From a virus: a stretch of DNA of 42,537 nt. The DNA is taken from positions 1 through 42,537 of IMG/VR virus record IMGVR_UViG_3300046519_000442. One strand, written 5' to 3'. Shown piece by piece: positions 1 through 7,410 of the stretch. The stretch's first letter is position 1. Every line of letters starts with the position of its first letter. Made by a program: the position numbers and the translations under genes. Below the pieces are notes generated by a model, which worked only from the letters and a program-made list of their open reading frames with translations, was not told the DNA's origin and searched no databases.

Positions 1-246
1 TGGGAGCAGGAGTTTCCTCAACTCAACCCCGTCAAACGCCGCGGAAACCGCCGGTATTATCAGCGCCAGGACGTGCTGATGATCCGGCAGATCCGCGCGC
101 TCCTTTACGATCAGGGTTTCACCATCGGCGGCGCACGCCTGCGTTTGTCCGGCGATGAAGCCAAAGACGACACGACCCAATACAAGCAGATGATTCGGCA
201 AATGATTGCCGAATTGGAAGATGTACTGGTGGTTCTCAAGAAATAA
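1..246 (+). CDS. MerR-family transcriptional regulator, C-terminal part (5' end outside window)
   Basis: The open frame enters from the left edge and ends at a TAA, giving 81 residues. They contain the end of a MerR winged-helix domain: an RRGNRRYYQ segment followed by a helix that reads like QDVLMIRQIRALLYDQGFTI, then a short dimerisation helix. The short C-terminus lacks an obvious effector or metal-binding domain, which fits the small MerR-like protein encoded between ihfA and tRNA-Pro in Pseudomonas. The first codons and the recognition helix are not in the window. This is host chromosome, not phage. Confidence 0.8.
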   Translation, partial: WEQEFPQLNPVKRRGNRRYYQRQDVLMIRQIRALLYDQGFTIGGARLRLSGDEAKDDTTQYKQMIRQMIAELEDVLVVLKK

Positions 247-252
247 AAAGCA

Positions 253-281
253 GCGTTTGAATACTTCCAGTTTTCAAACGC
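253..281 (+). other. Inverted repeat after the MerR gene
   Basis: A 9-bp perfect inverted repeat (253-261 with 273-281, arm GCGTTTGAA) follows the MerR stop codon by seven bases. No T-run follows it, so it is at best a weak terminator or an mRNA 3'-end stabiliser between MerR and the tRNA. Confidence 0.4.
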
Positions 282-335
282 TTGCGCTATATTCTTGAGC
301 GTTCTTCGAGATGAAGAGCGAGTTGCAAGACCAGT

Positions 336-412
336 CGGGGCGTAGCGCAGTCCGGTAGCGCACTAGCATGGGGTGCTAGGGGTCGAGTGTTCGAATCACT
401 CCGTCCCGACCA
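336..412 (+). tRNA. tRNA-Pro (anticodon GGG)
   Basis: The 77-base gene folds as a cloverleaf. The 7-bp acceptor stem pairs CGGGGCG (336-342) with CGTCCCG (402-408), and the gene encodes its own CCA (410-412). The anticodon stem CTAGC/GCTAG (363-367, 375-379) encloses a 7-base loop with GGG at 370-372, which reads CCC proline codons. The 5' half is host sequence. From position 365 onward it is the phage-supplied copy of the attachment core, so the prophage rebuilds a functional tRNA on integration. Confidence 0.96.
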
Positions 413-414
413 TA
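365..414. repeat. attL core (50-bp direct repeat with attR)
   Basis: These 50 bases are identical to 41508-41557 and are bounded by mismatches on both sides. They run from inside the anticodon stem through CCA plus two bases. The tRNA is intact only at this copy and the integrase gene lies 88 bp away, so this is attL. The distance between copies gives an integrated length of 41,143 bp. Confidence 0.95.
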
Positions 415-440
415 ATTCCTGAGTAAAATCAGACACTTGA

Positions 441-465
441 GCCGATCAGATAGATCGGCTTTTTT
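441..465 (+). terminator. Rho-independent terminator for tRNA-Pro, phage-supplied
   Basis: A 7-bp stem GCCGATC/GATCGGC (441-447, 453-459) with a 5-base loop is followed by six T residues. It lies just past attL, so it belongs to the phage and replaces the host terminator that now sits beyond attR (41572-41599). Confidence 0.8.
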
Positions 466-471
466 GTGTCT

Positions 472-502
472 GCGCAAAACCCGCGCAAAACTTGCGCAAA
501 AC
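472..502. repeat. Three GCGCAAAAC direct repeats, probable integrase arm-type sites
   Basis: GCGCAAAAC occurs at 472-480, 483-491 and 494-502, an exact 11-bp period, between the attL core and the int stop codon (502-504). A fourth copy lies on the other attachment arm (41384-41392). Lambda Int uses its N-terminal domain to bind short arm-type repeats flanking the core. This repeat array, present on both arms, fits that role. The assignment is inferred from position and repetition. Confidence 0.7.
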
Positions 503-1617
503 TACCCGGTGATTTCGCTGATGTTGAGATCTGGAATTGCCTCCGACCAGACGATTTCGGCGTGGTCCTTCTGGTAGTTCTTGGTCATGGTTTCGCTGGC
601 GTGTCCGGCGATCTTCTGACCGTCCTTTCCGGCTTTCTGGTACAGGTGCAGCGACAGCGCACGCACCTCATGGAAGCCTGGCATCTCTTCCTCCTTCCAT
701 CCCTTGTAGCAACCCGCCACCTCCCGGGCTTCTTTGAAGGCTCGCGTCAAATATCGTTCTTCGACCTGCGTCCAGTGGTCCTTCGTCTGCGCCTGCTTCT
801 GCTTTTTGCGGTCTGGCCGACGGTGGATCAGGTATGGCGAGACGATGTCATCCCGGCACCGGCTGATTACAGCCTGGAGTTCCTCGGTCACTTTGAACCG
901 AATCCATGCTGCGTCGCTGGCCTTGGCCGTTTTCTGCTGCACCACATACAAAAAACCTTCCCGAACACCATCGAATCGCATATTCAAGATGTCCGTCCGG
1001 CGCTGCGCGGTGATTAGTGCTAGGTCTATAGCGTTTTGCAGCCAGAACGGCGCCTTCTCCCGAATAGCTTTTAGGCCTTCGACGGTGTGTCGCTTGCGTT
1101 GCTTCTTCTCGATTCGGTTAATGGTGCTGGCTGCCGGGTTGTCCGGGCACAGTCCCTTCGCCGCTGCGTGGTTGAAGATGTCGATCAACAAGGCGCGGCA
1201 TTGGTTGGCCGTCCGAGGTGTGAGTGCGTCCAGCATCTCCGCGATCATGCGGATCGTGATCTGGTCGACGGCTTTCCCTTCGAAATGTTTGCGAAAGCGC
1301 CGGAAGTGCACTGCGTACAAGCCGAGCGTTCCCTTTGCAAGCTCTCGCGGCGGCAGCACGTCGCGCTCGTAAGTGTCGAGGAAACCGGCAAACGACTCGG
1401 ATGTGCTGCCCATCACGGCGCCGATCAGGTCAGCGCCACGCATGAACTCGAGGTTCAATTGCTTTGCCGCGTCGATTGCCTTGATCCGGTCGCTACCAAA
1501 TTGGAACCACTTACCGTCGGTAGGCCGCCGGTAGCGATAGGTCGAGCGCCGCGAATCGAAGTACAAGTTCTGCGGCAGGCTCTTGTTCGCCTTGTTGCGC
1601 GGCCGTGGGACCATCAT
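502..1617 (-). CDS. int: Lambda-type tyrosine integrase
   Basis: This 371-residue site-specific recombinase should insert and excise the prophage at tRNA-Pro. Its N-terminus (about 5-60, with PQNLYFDSRRSTYRYRRP) matches the lambda Int arm-binding domain. A SAM-like core-binding domain spans about 75-170, and the catalytic domain follows. The catalytic set is complete: R206 (TAQRRTD), K229, H316 and R319 (FHEVR), H339 (GHAS) and nucleophile Y348 (KNYQ). The first ATG overlaps the stop of the upstream xis-like gene as ATGA, implying coupled translation; a second ATG follows directly. It is the last gene of the leftward operon and abuts the arm-type repeats. Confidence 0.95.
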   Translation of the reverse strand: MMVPRPRNKANKSLPQNLYFDSRRSTYRYRRPTDGKWFQFGSDRIKAIDAAKQLNLEFMRGADLIGAVMGSTSESFAGFLDTYERDVLPPRELAKGTLGLYAVHFRRFRKHFEGKAVDQITIRMIAEMLDALTPRTANQCRALLIDIFNHAAAKGLCPDNPAASTINRIEKKQRKRHTVEGLKAIREKAPFWLQNAIDLALITAQRRTDILNMRFDGVREGFLYVVQQKTAKASDAAWIRFKVTEELQAVISRCRDDIVSPYLIHRRPDRKKQKQAQTKDHWTQVEERYLTRAFKEAREVAGCYKGWKEEEMPGFHEVRALSLHLYQKAGKDGQKIAGHASETMTKNYQKDHAEIVWSEAIPDLNISEITG

Positions 1618-1826
1618 GCAGCTCCTTTCAATACCATCGCGACCAGGTCATTACCGTCCGACCGATTGAACGCCGTCCAATCAACGTACCAGAGTTTGCC
1701 GATCTGCTCGCCGGGCACCTGGCCGTTGCGGATGTAGTTGCGGATCGCCTGGGGGCACGGAGGCGTGCCGTTCTCGCCCCAGCGCCGGCGCTGAAACTCA
1801 CTGATCTTGATCAGCTCTCTTCTCAT
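1614..1826 (-). CDS. xis: Excisionase-like small DNA-binding protein
   Basis: The 70-residue protein resembles lambda-type excisionases: a short winged-helix of the form LIKISEFQRRRW...PQAIRNYIRNGQVPG, then WYVDWTAF. These proteins bend the attachment arm and direct Int to excision. The gene overlaps int by four bases, the usual xis-int arrangement. Family membership is from pattern and position; no conserved catalytic residue exists to check. Confidence 0.8.
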   Translation of the reverse strand: MRRELIKISEFQRRRWGENGTPPCPQAIRNYIRNGQVPGEQIGKLWYVDWTAFNRSDGNDLVAMVLKGAA

Positions 1827-1870
1827 TTTGATGCTCCATGCCGCGCGTGGCGGCAGAAGGTGGTGATGGG

Positions 1871-2365
1871 TTATGCGCCGGCCTTGGCCAGAACTGCGTC
1901 GGCTACTTTCATGGCGGCCTGGGCATCGTTGACGTAGGCGGGATCGAAGTAGCCGGCCAAGTGGATGGTCGCTTGGCAGGCGCGCAGGTTCTCGCGGTTG
2001 AGTTTCAGCGCCGCAACCAGCTCTTCGTGCAACTCGCGTTCTTCCCGACCGATATCCCAGAAGCGTTGCCCCCAGTGTCCGGCCGGTGGCGGGTTGCTGT
2101 TCTGCGCGCCGAGCGCCAATGCGCCCACGGTTGCGTCGAGCAGGTCGCGCTTGTAGGCGTTGTCGCCGTCGATGCTCAGGCCGCGCCTGCGCAGGGTAGA
2201 AACTACCTCGTTCAAATCGAGCCCTTTGTCCTGCAGCACGATGTCGAGTTCTGGCTTTTCAGGGGTGTAGATGGTCAGGCAGAGCTTGGCGCCGGCCGGC
2301 AGACTGGCGCTGATTTTTTCCAGTGCATCGCTCGCCGTTTCATGGAAGCGGTTTAGTGCTGACAT
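1871..2365 (-). CDS. Phage early protein of unknown function
   Basis: The protein has 164 residues and I do not recognise it. The start at 2365 (MSALNRFHET) is chosen because GAGGA lies nine bases upstream; an earlier in-frame ATG at 2389 would put that ribosome site inside the gene. The protein is mixed alpha/beta, without membrane segments or cysteine clusters. A helix-rich C-terminus (about 105-164) carries a conserved-looking GHWGQRFWDIGREERELHEEL stretch. It lies between the NinX-like gene and xis in the leftward operon, a usual place for accessory early genes. Confidence 0.7.
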   Translation of the reverse strand: MSALNRFHETASDALEKISASLPAGAKLCLTIYTPEKPELDIVLQDKGLDLNEVVSTLRRRGLSIDGDNAYKRDLLDATVGALALGAQNSNPPPAGHWGQRFWDIGREERELHEELVAALKLNRENLRACQATIHLAGYFDPAYVNDAQAAMKVADAVLAKAGA

Positions 2366-2416
2366 ACGAATTCCTCGCCCGCCGTACACCGGCAGGCTGT
2401 TGAGTTGGGGGAGGGG

Positions 2417-2734
2417 TTATTGCTGAATGAGTTCGGCCGGCACTCTGACCGTGGTGCCGTGCTTGCTGAACACCACTGCGCGGAACACGGCGATGCTTCG
2501 GGTTTCGCCGGGTTGGCGGTTGAACGGATCGTTCGTCATGTCGGCCAGCCAAGGGTGGCGGTGGCCAACATCGATCCAGACGCCGTACTTCGTGATCAGT
2601 CGCTCGGCGTCGGGCAGGGCGAAGAGCTGCAGCTGACCGGCGTCGGGCTGGGGATCACCCTCGATTGCGTTGATTATCCAGTCCAGCGCCGGGCCGGCCA
2701 GTTCCTCGGTGCGGACGCTGACCATGCCTTTCAT
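2417..2734 (-). CDS. DUF2591 (NinX-like) phage protein
   Basis: The 105-residue protein begins with VSVRTEELAGPALDWIINAIEG, the signature opening of the DUF2591 family, which includes phage NinX. The middle carries LFALPDAERLITKYGVWIDVGH and an NDPFNRQPGETRSIAVFRA segment. The biochemical role of the family is not established. The start at 2734 makes an ATGA overlap with the stop of the upstream zinc-ribbon gene and links four genes into a translationally coupled chain. A further ATG lies three codons on. Confidence 0.75.
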   Translation of the reverse strand: MKGMVSVRTEELAGPALDWIINAIEGDPQPDAGQLQLFALPDAERLITKYGVWIDVGHRHPWLADMTNDPFNRQPGETRSIAVFRAVVFSKHGTTVRVPAELIQQ

Positions 2735-3003
2735 GGGTAGTTGTCGTAGTTTTCGAAGCACGAGCCGCACATAGGCCTCCATCCCTGACTGATTGCTTGG
2801 GGGTGGTCTTTCCGAACCCATCGCCATTTCTGGACGAATGACCCGCAGTCGCGGCAATGGATGTGGTGATCGATAGGCTTCCGCTTCGCGATTTCGATTT
2901 TCTCGCGCTCAAGATCCAGCCGATGTTCCTCTTGCTGCTCTGCAAACCACTGCTTTTCTTGGGCGATGGTCATCTCCGGAAAGATTTCGCTCATCTCTTT
3001 CAT
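2731..3003 (-). CDS. Small C4 zinc-ribbon protein with helical N-terminus
   Basis: The 90-residue protein has a charged, probably coiled-coil first half (residues 10-40, rich in E, Q, K). The second half has two CxxC pairs, C50-C53 and C79-C82, with 25 residues between them, typical of a structural zinc ribbon. The start at 3003 is favoured by a GGGGG stretch about 10 bases upstream and overlaps the stop of an 18-codon frame. I cannot name a family. Zinc-ribbon proteins of this size in phage early operons are often nucleic-acid or host-protein binders, but that is inference. Confidence 0.65.
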   Translation of the reverse strand: MKEMSEIFPEMTIAQEKQWFAEQQEEHRLDLEREKIEIAKRKPIDHHIHCRDCGSFVQKWRWVRKDHPQAISQGWRPMCGSCFENYDNYP

Positions 3004-3056
3004 CGCCACGGCCCCCTGTAGATCAGGTAGGCCATGTAGAGCGGGGCGAAGATCAT
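3000..3056 (-). CDS. Possible 18-residue hydrophobic micropeptide
   Basis: A frame of 18 codons (MIFAPLYMAYLIYRGPWR) fills the gap between the ASCH-like gene and the zinc-ribbon gene exactly. Its ATG overlaps the upstream TGA as ATGA, and its TGA overlaps the downstream ATG as ATGA. The peptide is hydrophobic for residues 1-13 with a basic end, like a minimal membrane peptide. It may be translated in its own right, or only couple the two flanking genes. Its shortness keeps confidence low. Confidence 0.4.
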   Translation of the reverse strand: MIFAPLYMAYLIYRGPWR

Positions 3057-3748
3057 GGCTGAACCCTCTTGAACTCAACGACCCAGACCCACGGGTTGGC
3101 GTTCCAGTCTCCGCCGGTTGACTCCCACAGTTCCCGCCATGCCGCCGGGTACCAGTCCCTGTAATTTGGCGAAACATCATCGCTGCCTAGTTCGGGTGGG
3201 CATTGCAGGCCTTCGGCGCGGATATCGCTTCGGCTGATGTCCTGCAACCGCTCGACGCGGACGTCGGTGATCTCCAGCAGGATGCGGCAAGCCCAGCGCT
3301 GCATGTGGATGCTCGGCCGGGACCGTCTCGGGTAATCCCAGTGGGCCACTGAGCCGTTGTATTCAGGGTCTTCGTTGCCTGCGCATAGAACCGGCGCACG
3401 GTCAGCGGCATATCGCGAAAGAACCACGGTGTCGCTGCGGCCCTCATCAGCTTCTGTCGTCTCGCGCACCCACAGTCGTTCGCCGCGACGGCCGTATGGG
3501 CAAGGCGCGAACGCTTCCAGCTCTTTGGCGCACTCCGCTTCGGTCGCTCCGAACACGCCGAAACCGTAGCGAGGGTCGCGCTGGGCAATTGCCATCCAGC
3601 GATGGCGCTCACCGGCAGCAACTGAAGTGTCCTCGGTCGGGATCTGTCCACCCTTAACCGGCCGCCGCGTGACCGTCTTCCGGCCATCCAGAATGGCGCG
3701 CACCATCGGCGCCGAGAACAGGATTGGTCGTTCCTTGATAGCGGTCAT
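3053..3748 (-). CDS. ASCH/PUA-like phage protein
   Basis: The 231-residue protein opens with PILFSAPMVRAILDGRKTVTRRPVK, the typical start of phage ASCH-domain proteins (a PUA-like beta-barrel thought to bind RNA or modified nucleotides). Further features are a GERLWVRE strand, a SIHMQRWACRILLEITDVRVERLQDIS block, and a C-terminal WESTGGDWNANPWVWVVEFKR stretch. The precise substrate is unknown. The start is the ATG four bases before the TGA of the next gene upstream. It is cotranscribed in the leftward operon. Confidence 0.7.
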   Translation of the reverse strand: MTAIKERPILFSAPMVRAILDGRKTVTRRPVKGGQIPTEDTSVAAGERHRWMAIAQRDPRYGFGVFGATEAECAKELEAFAPCPYGRRGERLWVRETTEADEGRSDTVVLSRYAADRAPVLCAGNEDPEYNGSVAHWDYPRRSRPSIHMQRWACRILLEITDVRVERLQDISRSDIRAEGLQCPPELGSDDVSPNYRDWYPAAWRELWESTGGDWNANPWVWVVEFKRVQP

Positions 3749-3751
3749 AGT

Positions 3752-4066
3752 TCAGCCCTCTGTGCCAACCAGGTAGGAAGGTTCGGTCGCCTCTGCCAGC
3801 CACTGACGGAGACAACCGCATTCTGGGTGAGGTGGTTCCTCGTCGACCCACTGCTTATCGAGGAAGTCCTCGCTGGTCAGCTCGACATCCCAGTCCGCAT
3901 ATTCGGAAGGGTCATCGCCGTTCATTTCTGCCAGCACACGACGTGCTTCGTCTTCGCTGGTGGCGGCTACCCAGTCACACTCGCCAACCTGGTAGCAGAG
4001 AAGCGGAGGGCGCGCTGGCTGGCTGCCGTTGAGTTTGAACTCTTGAGCTTGGTTTTCTTCAGACAT
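3752..4066 (-). CDS. Acidic phage protein, unknown function
   Basis: The protein has 104 residues and is strongly acidic in the middle (EDEARRVLAEMNGDDPSEYADWDVELTSEDF). I do not recognise it. The start at 4066 (MSEENQAQ) follows AAGGACGA by a proper distance; an upstream in-frame ATG at 4099 lacks one. Acidic small proteins in early operons sometimes mimic DNA or bind host proteins, but nothing here shows that. It is the last leftward gene before the divergent SEC-C moron. Confidence 0.65.
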   Translation of the reverse strand: MSEENQAQEFKLNGSQPARPPLLCYQVGECDWVAATSEDEARRVLAEMNGDDPSEYADWDVELTSEDFLDKQWVDEEPPHPECGCLRQWLAEATEPSYLVGTEG

Positions 4067-4199
4067 GACTTCGTCCTTGCCGCTATAGCGGCTATGCAAA
4101 TAGAAGGGGTAGGAGATTTTTGTTACTGTTTTTCAACTAGAATAATGACGCCAGCCGGACGTTTCTGGTGGAGGGTTTAGGCACTGAGGGAATTTCAAT

Positions 4200-4772
4200 A
4201 TGGCCGGTGTACGCATGGTTGGATTAACGAATGGTATTGCAACTGGGATTTATTCCGACGTGCCATTTGGGACCGGGATTGAAATTGAAGAATGTGATCT
4301 CAAATTCGACAAGATGAAGTCTGTGGTACGTTTTTCTGACTCTATTCTAAAACTCGCGGGTAGAAATGATCCGTGTCCGTGCGGCTCAGGCCGTAAGTAC
4401 AAGAAATGCCATTTGGGGAAAAATATGAGCTCTGTCGGAATTCGAACAAAAAACTCTAAATCAGTAATTACTGATGCCCTTGTTGTGTCGGCTGGAGATG
4501 GGATTGATCTAGATAATGATGAGAGTGTAATTGTTCGTCCGAAAATTTATGCAGGAGTAGATCCTTCTGCAATGAGTTTGGCTATAAGCCTCGGCTTGCC
4601 TGAGCAGACGCCGGAAGTGCTTATTAATGAAGCCATTGAAAAGTTTTCAAAATCCAAAGATTTGAGCGTTCTTGAAAGTTCGAAGTTGAAAAAATGGTTG
4701 TCAGCCAACGAATTTGATATGGCTGGATGGGCTAGTGTGGCGCTTTCTATAGCTGACATGGCGATCAAATAA
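4200..4772 (+). CDS. SEC-C motif protein, probable moron
   Basis: The 190-residue protein carries a clear SEC-C zinc motif at residues 54-71 (GRNDPCPCGSGRKYKKCH; ligands C59, C61, C70, H71), the metal-binding motif also found at the end of SecA. Here it is embedded between an unrecognised N-terminal 50 residues and a helical C-terminus. The gene is read against its neighbours and is visibly AT-richer, with ATA, AAA and TTT codons that nearby genes avoid. It has its own ribosome site (GAGGG, eight bases from ATG). That combination suggests a late-acquired lysogeny-expressed gene. Function unknown; host defence or regulation are only guesses. Confidence 0.75.
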   Translation: MAGVRMVGLTNGIATGIYSDVPFGTGIEIEECDLKFDKMKSVVRFSDSILKLAGRNDPCPCGSGRKYKKCHLGKNMSSVGIRTKNSKSVITDALVVSAGDGIDLDNDESVIVRPKIYAGVDPSAMSLAISLGLPEQTPEVLINEAIEKFSKSKDLSVLESSKLKKWLSANEFDMAGWASVALSIADMAIK

Positions 4773-4831
4773 ATAATTGATCGATAACTGTAGATAGTTT
4801 TTGTGCCGTTTCATTGGTTCTGCTGGACTAT

Positions 4832-5440
4832 TCAGTCCAGCAAACCCTCTTTATTCAATACCGGATGAGGCGTGTAGGTAAGTTTCCCGTCGAGGATCGC
4901 CTCCTTGATGGCTTCGAATGCCCAGGCGTAGTACTGCGATTCGACGTAGACGCGCATTTCGCCGTAGTCGTGCTGCTTGCGCCGGATGAACGCTTCAGCG
5001 GCATCTCGGGTGAAATGACTGTTCACGATCTCCCAGCGCTTGTTCCAGCCGGTGACGGTGTGGTCATCGCACTCGGCGAGATATCCCCACTGGTCGTCCT
5101 CGTCCAGATCCATAAAGCTGCATTCCCGATCAGCCATCAGAGCTTGATCGATCTCCGCGCGCTCCTCGTCGTCGAGGTCTTCCCAGTATTCCTTCGGGCT
5201 GAACCACGATCGATCTTCCAGGCGCACGACTCGACCTTCTGCGTAGTCGATCTCGTAGCCGTAATCGATTCGCTTGGTCTGCACGGTGAAAATGGCGGCC
5301 GCGGTGTGGTGCCATTTAACGCCGGCGCCGTTGCAGTGATAACGGAGGCGTTCGACGAAGTCGTTCCAGGTCGAAGCATCAAGCGCGGCGCCGGTCGCCA
5401 AGCTCGGCAATGGCTCGGCCGGTTTGTTTTCTGTGGGCAT
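4832..5440 (-). CDS. Conserved phage early protein, acidic, unknown function
   Basis: The protein has 202 residues. Residues about 24-75 contain STWNDFVERLRYHCNGAGV and an IFTVQTKRIDYGYEIDY strand pair. Residues 78-125 are very acidic (SPKEYWEDLDDEERAEIDQAL, LDEDDQWGYLAECDDHT). The rest is helical and tyrosine-rich. No family name can be given. The start is supported by AGGACG upstream. It sits alone between two oppositely oriented genes, so the leftward transcript must read across the SEC-C gene in antisense to join it to the downstream genes. Confidence 0.65.
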   Translation of the reverse strand: MPTENKPAEPLPSLATGAALDASTWNDFVERLRYHCNGAGVKWHHTAAAIFTVQTKRIDYGYEIDYAEGRVVRLEDRSWFSPKEYWEDLDDEERAEIDQALMADRECSFMDLDEDDQWGYLAECDDHTVTGWNKRWEIVNSHFTRDAAEAFIRRKQHDYGEMRVYVESQYYAWAFEAIKEAILDGKLTYTPHPVLNKEGLLD

Positions 5441-5523
5441 GGGGCGTCCTATGCCGGGGCATGCCCGGGCGGTGGAGGGTTGGGATCAGCTACAATTGCC
5501 AGTTCAAATCAGGAGGGGGTGAT

Positions 5524-5703
5524 ATGTCGCTTTGCGGACGCTGCGGAAAAATACTCGAGATAACTCACAACCAATCCAGCCCCCAAGATGAGGCAATCTG
5601 CACCAGGTGCGGTGCAGAACACTGGGTATTTTGGTCCGGAGGGGAAATATCGATTGCCTCCGTGAAACTCAAAACTGACAAAGAGGGACCGGCTAACCAG
5701 TAA
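5524..5703 (+). CDS. Small C4 zinc-ribbon protein
   Basis: The 59-residue protein has two CxxC knuckles, C4-C7 and C26-C29 (CGRC...CTRC), then a WVFWSGG strand, so it should fold round one zinc. The start at 5524 is fixed by a strong AGGAGGGGG site seven bases upstream. A TACAAT hexamer at 5491-5496 is a plausible -10, though no good -35 is visible. It reads against the leftward operon, between two minus-strand genes, so it may be expressed separately. Role unknown. Confidence 0.6.
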   Translation: MSLCGRCGKILEITHNQSSPQDEAICTRCGAEHWVFWSGGEISIASVKLKTDKEGPANQ

Positions 5704-5706
5704 CGA

Positions 5707-6732
5707 TCAGGCAGTTGCTCGCTTGAGCTGTTCTGTAAGTTGGGTTGGCAGGCCGCGCAGTGTCAGCGTGCCGTCGGCTTGGTCGAACTCGATCTTCGAT
5801 CCGAGCAAGTGCTGCTCGAAGCTGATCGACAGGCCCTCGGCACGACCGGTGAAGCGCCGGAATTTGTTCAGGGTCTTCTTATCAGCCGGAATGGTTGGTG
5901 ACAGGCCGTAGTCCTTGTCGCGGATGAAGTCGACGAACGCCTTGGGCCGGTCTTCGTTGATCAGTTCGGACAGCTCGTCGATAGTGATCGGCTCACCCAA
6001 CTTGGCTTGGGCCATCGAGTAACTGACAAGCGTGTGCGTCTTCTCCCGGGCGGAATCTTCCGGCAGATCTTCGCTCTCGACGAAGTCACTGAACGCTTTG
6101 AGCAGGGTTCGCGTTTCACCCGGGCCGTCGACGCCTTCCTGGCAGCCGATGAAGTCGCGAAAGTATTCATTGGCTTTGCGCCCTTGCTTACCCTTGAAAA
6201 ACGAGATGTATTGTTTCGATGATGGGTTTTCCTTCCACTCTGTGAGGTTGATTCGAGCGGCTAGGCTGAAGTGATCAAGATCGAGTCGACGAACAGTTGT
6301 TGTCAGGAGGTGCTCGTTGATCGTCCACGCTTCGACTTCTTGGAGCAGCGCGATGGTCAGGTACTGCGTCATACCTTGCTGGTAGTGACAGAAGAGAGCA
6401 TGACCGCCGACCGTGAGATTCGATTCTTCCATCAGCTTGGTCAGGTGCTCGGCAGCCATCTGGGTAAAGTCGCGGAAAGCAATGCCGTCACCATGCACCG
6501 ATCCGCCGGCCATGTAATTATTGAGCCAGCCGCTGAATGGGTACGCGCCTGACTCAACATGAAACAGACCCCAAGCCTTGCCGGCCTTGGCGTTGTAGTT
6601 GGTGTTCAGGTCGTGCATCAAATCATCGGCGACCTGCGCATCAGAGAGAGTACGGTCAGCGAGGTGAAGAATGGCTGGGGTGCCGTCAGGCTTCTTCTCG
6701 ATCTTGTGGATGATGATCTGGCGAATGGGCAT
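5707..6732 (-). CDS. Nucleoid-associated protein, YejK/NdpA family
   Basis: The 341-residue protein is close in sequence to host YejK (NdpA), a nucleoid-associated DNA-binding protein. Conserved blocks visible are [74 protein letters not shown] and [20 protein letters not shown]. Length matches the family. The start at 6732 (MPIRQ) has GAGGT eight bases upstream and matches the family's N-terminus. Inside a phage early operon it might coat phage DNA, compete with host nucleoid proteins or silence transcription; that part is inference. Confidence 0.92.
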   Translation of the reverse strand: MPIRQIIIHKIEKKPDGTPAILHLADRTLSDAQVADDLMHDLNTNYNAKAGKAWGLFHVESGAYPFSGWLNNYMAGGSVHGDGIAFRDFTQMAAEHLTKLMEESNLTVGGHALFCHYQQGMTQYLTIALLQEVEAWTINEHLLTTTVRRLDLDHFSLAARINLTEWKENPSSKQYISFFKGKQGRKANEYFRDFIGCQEGVDGPGETRTLLKAFSDFVESEDLPEDSAREKTHTLVSYSMAQAKLGEPITIDELSELINEDRPKAFVDFIRDKDYGLSPTIPADKKTLNKFRRFTGRAEGLSISFEQHLLGSKIEFDQADGTLTLRGLPTQLTEQLKRATA

Positions 6733-6828
6733 TGTGATTACCTCGGGTACGCGCCGCCCTCCGTGACCGGTGGTGGCAATTTGGTTTGGGTTGGGGTTTG
6801 ATGGGGCCTTAATCAAAAGGGTGCGCAG

Positions 6829-7410
6829 ATGAAGATAAAGGAGCAGGGGGCACTATTTGCCGGGATGACACTGCTGAGCGTTTGGATTGCATTGCTCGGC
6901 ACGTCGCTGCTATGGATGGTGGTGGGCATCTGCAAGTATTACGGCATGGAGCTCAAGGGTGGCGATTGGGTGCAAGCCGCCGCTTCACTAACTGGGGTTG
7001 GTGCAGCTATCTTCATTGCCAACTCTCAACTACGACGTGATGCCTCGGCGGAAAAAAACAAAAATAAAGTTGCCTTAGCTGCACTGGTAAAGATGGCGGA
7101 AGTTGCAGGGGTCGAAGTAAATCAGCTGTATTTGAATGCATCGCCAAACAATAGAAGCCCTATGCATTTGGAGCGTGTTCGAAGCATGGAGAGATCATTC
7201 ATGGCAGTAGATATACTCAATCTCCCGGACGCCAAGATGGTTGAGCATGTCCTGCAAATTCGCAGCATGTTGGAGTATTCAGCCCAGCAGATGGAACTCG
7301 CGCATAATCTCATTGATACGAAATCCGCCCACAGCGCATGGGAGTCGTTAATCGCTGCTCGTATTCTCATCAATGCTGCATCATTGAATCTTCGGCGATT
7401 GGCCGAATGA
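6829..7410 (+). CDS. Two-helix inner-membrane protein, probable moron
   Basis: The 193-residue protein has two hydrophobic segments near the N-terminus (about 9-36 and 46-66), then a basic stretch and a soluble helical domain of about 120 residues. This is the layout of a membrane-anchored cytoplasmic protein. It is divergent from the YejK gene, opposite to the operon, and less GC-rich. Its 3' end overlaps the converging neighbour by 41 bp. Phage membrane proteins in this setting are often superinfection-exclusion factors, but there is no recognised motif to prove it. Confidence 0.65.
   Translation: MKIKEQGALFAGMTLLSVWIALLGTSLLWMVVGICKYYGMELKGGDWVQAAASLTGVGAAIFIANSQLRRDASAEKNKNKVALAALVKMAEVAGVEVNQLYLNASPNNRSPMHLERVRSMERSFMAVDILNLPDAKMVEHVLQIRSMLEYSAQQMELAHNLIDTKSAHSAWESLIAARILINAASLNLRRLAE

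Noticed and set aside
466-1737. Long plus-strand open frames (466-1017, 734-1372, 1087-1737) opposite the integrase.
   Set aside because: They lie antisense to a clear integrase, give cysteine- and arginine-rich improbable proteins and have no ribosome sites.
4115-4143. A possible promoter for the SEC-C gene (TTGTTA and TAGAAT).
   Set aside because: The spacing is 12 bp, far too short; no better pair was found although the region is AT-rich.
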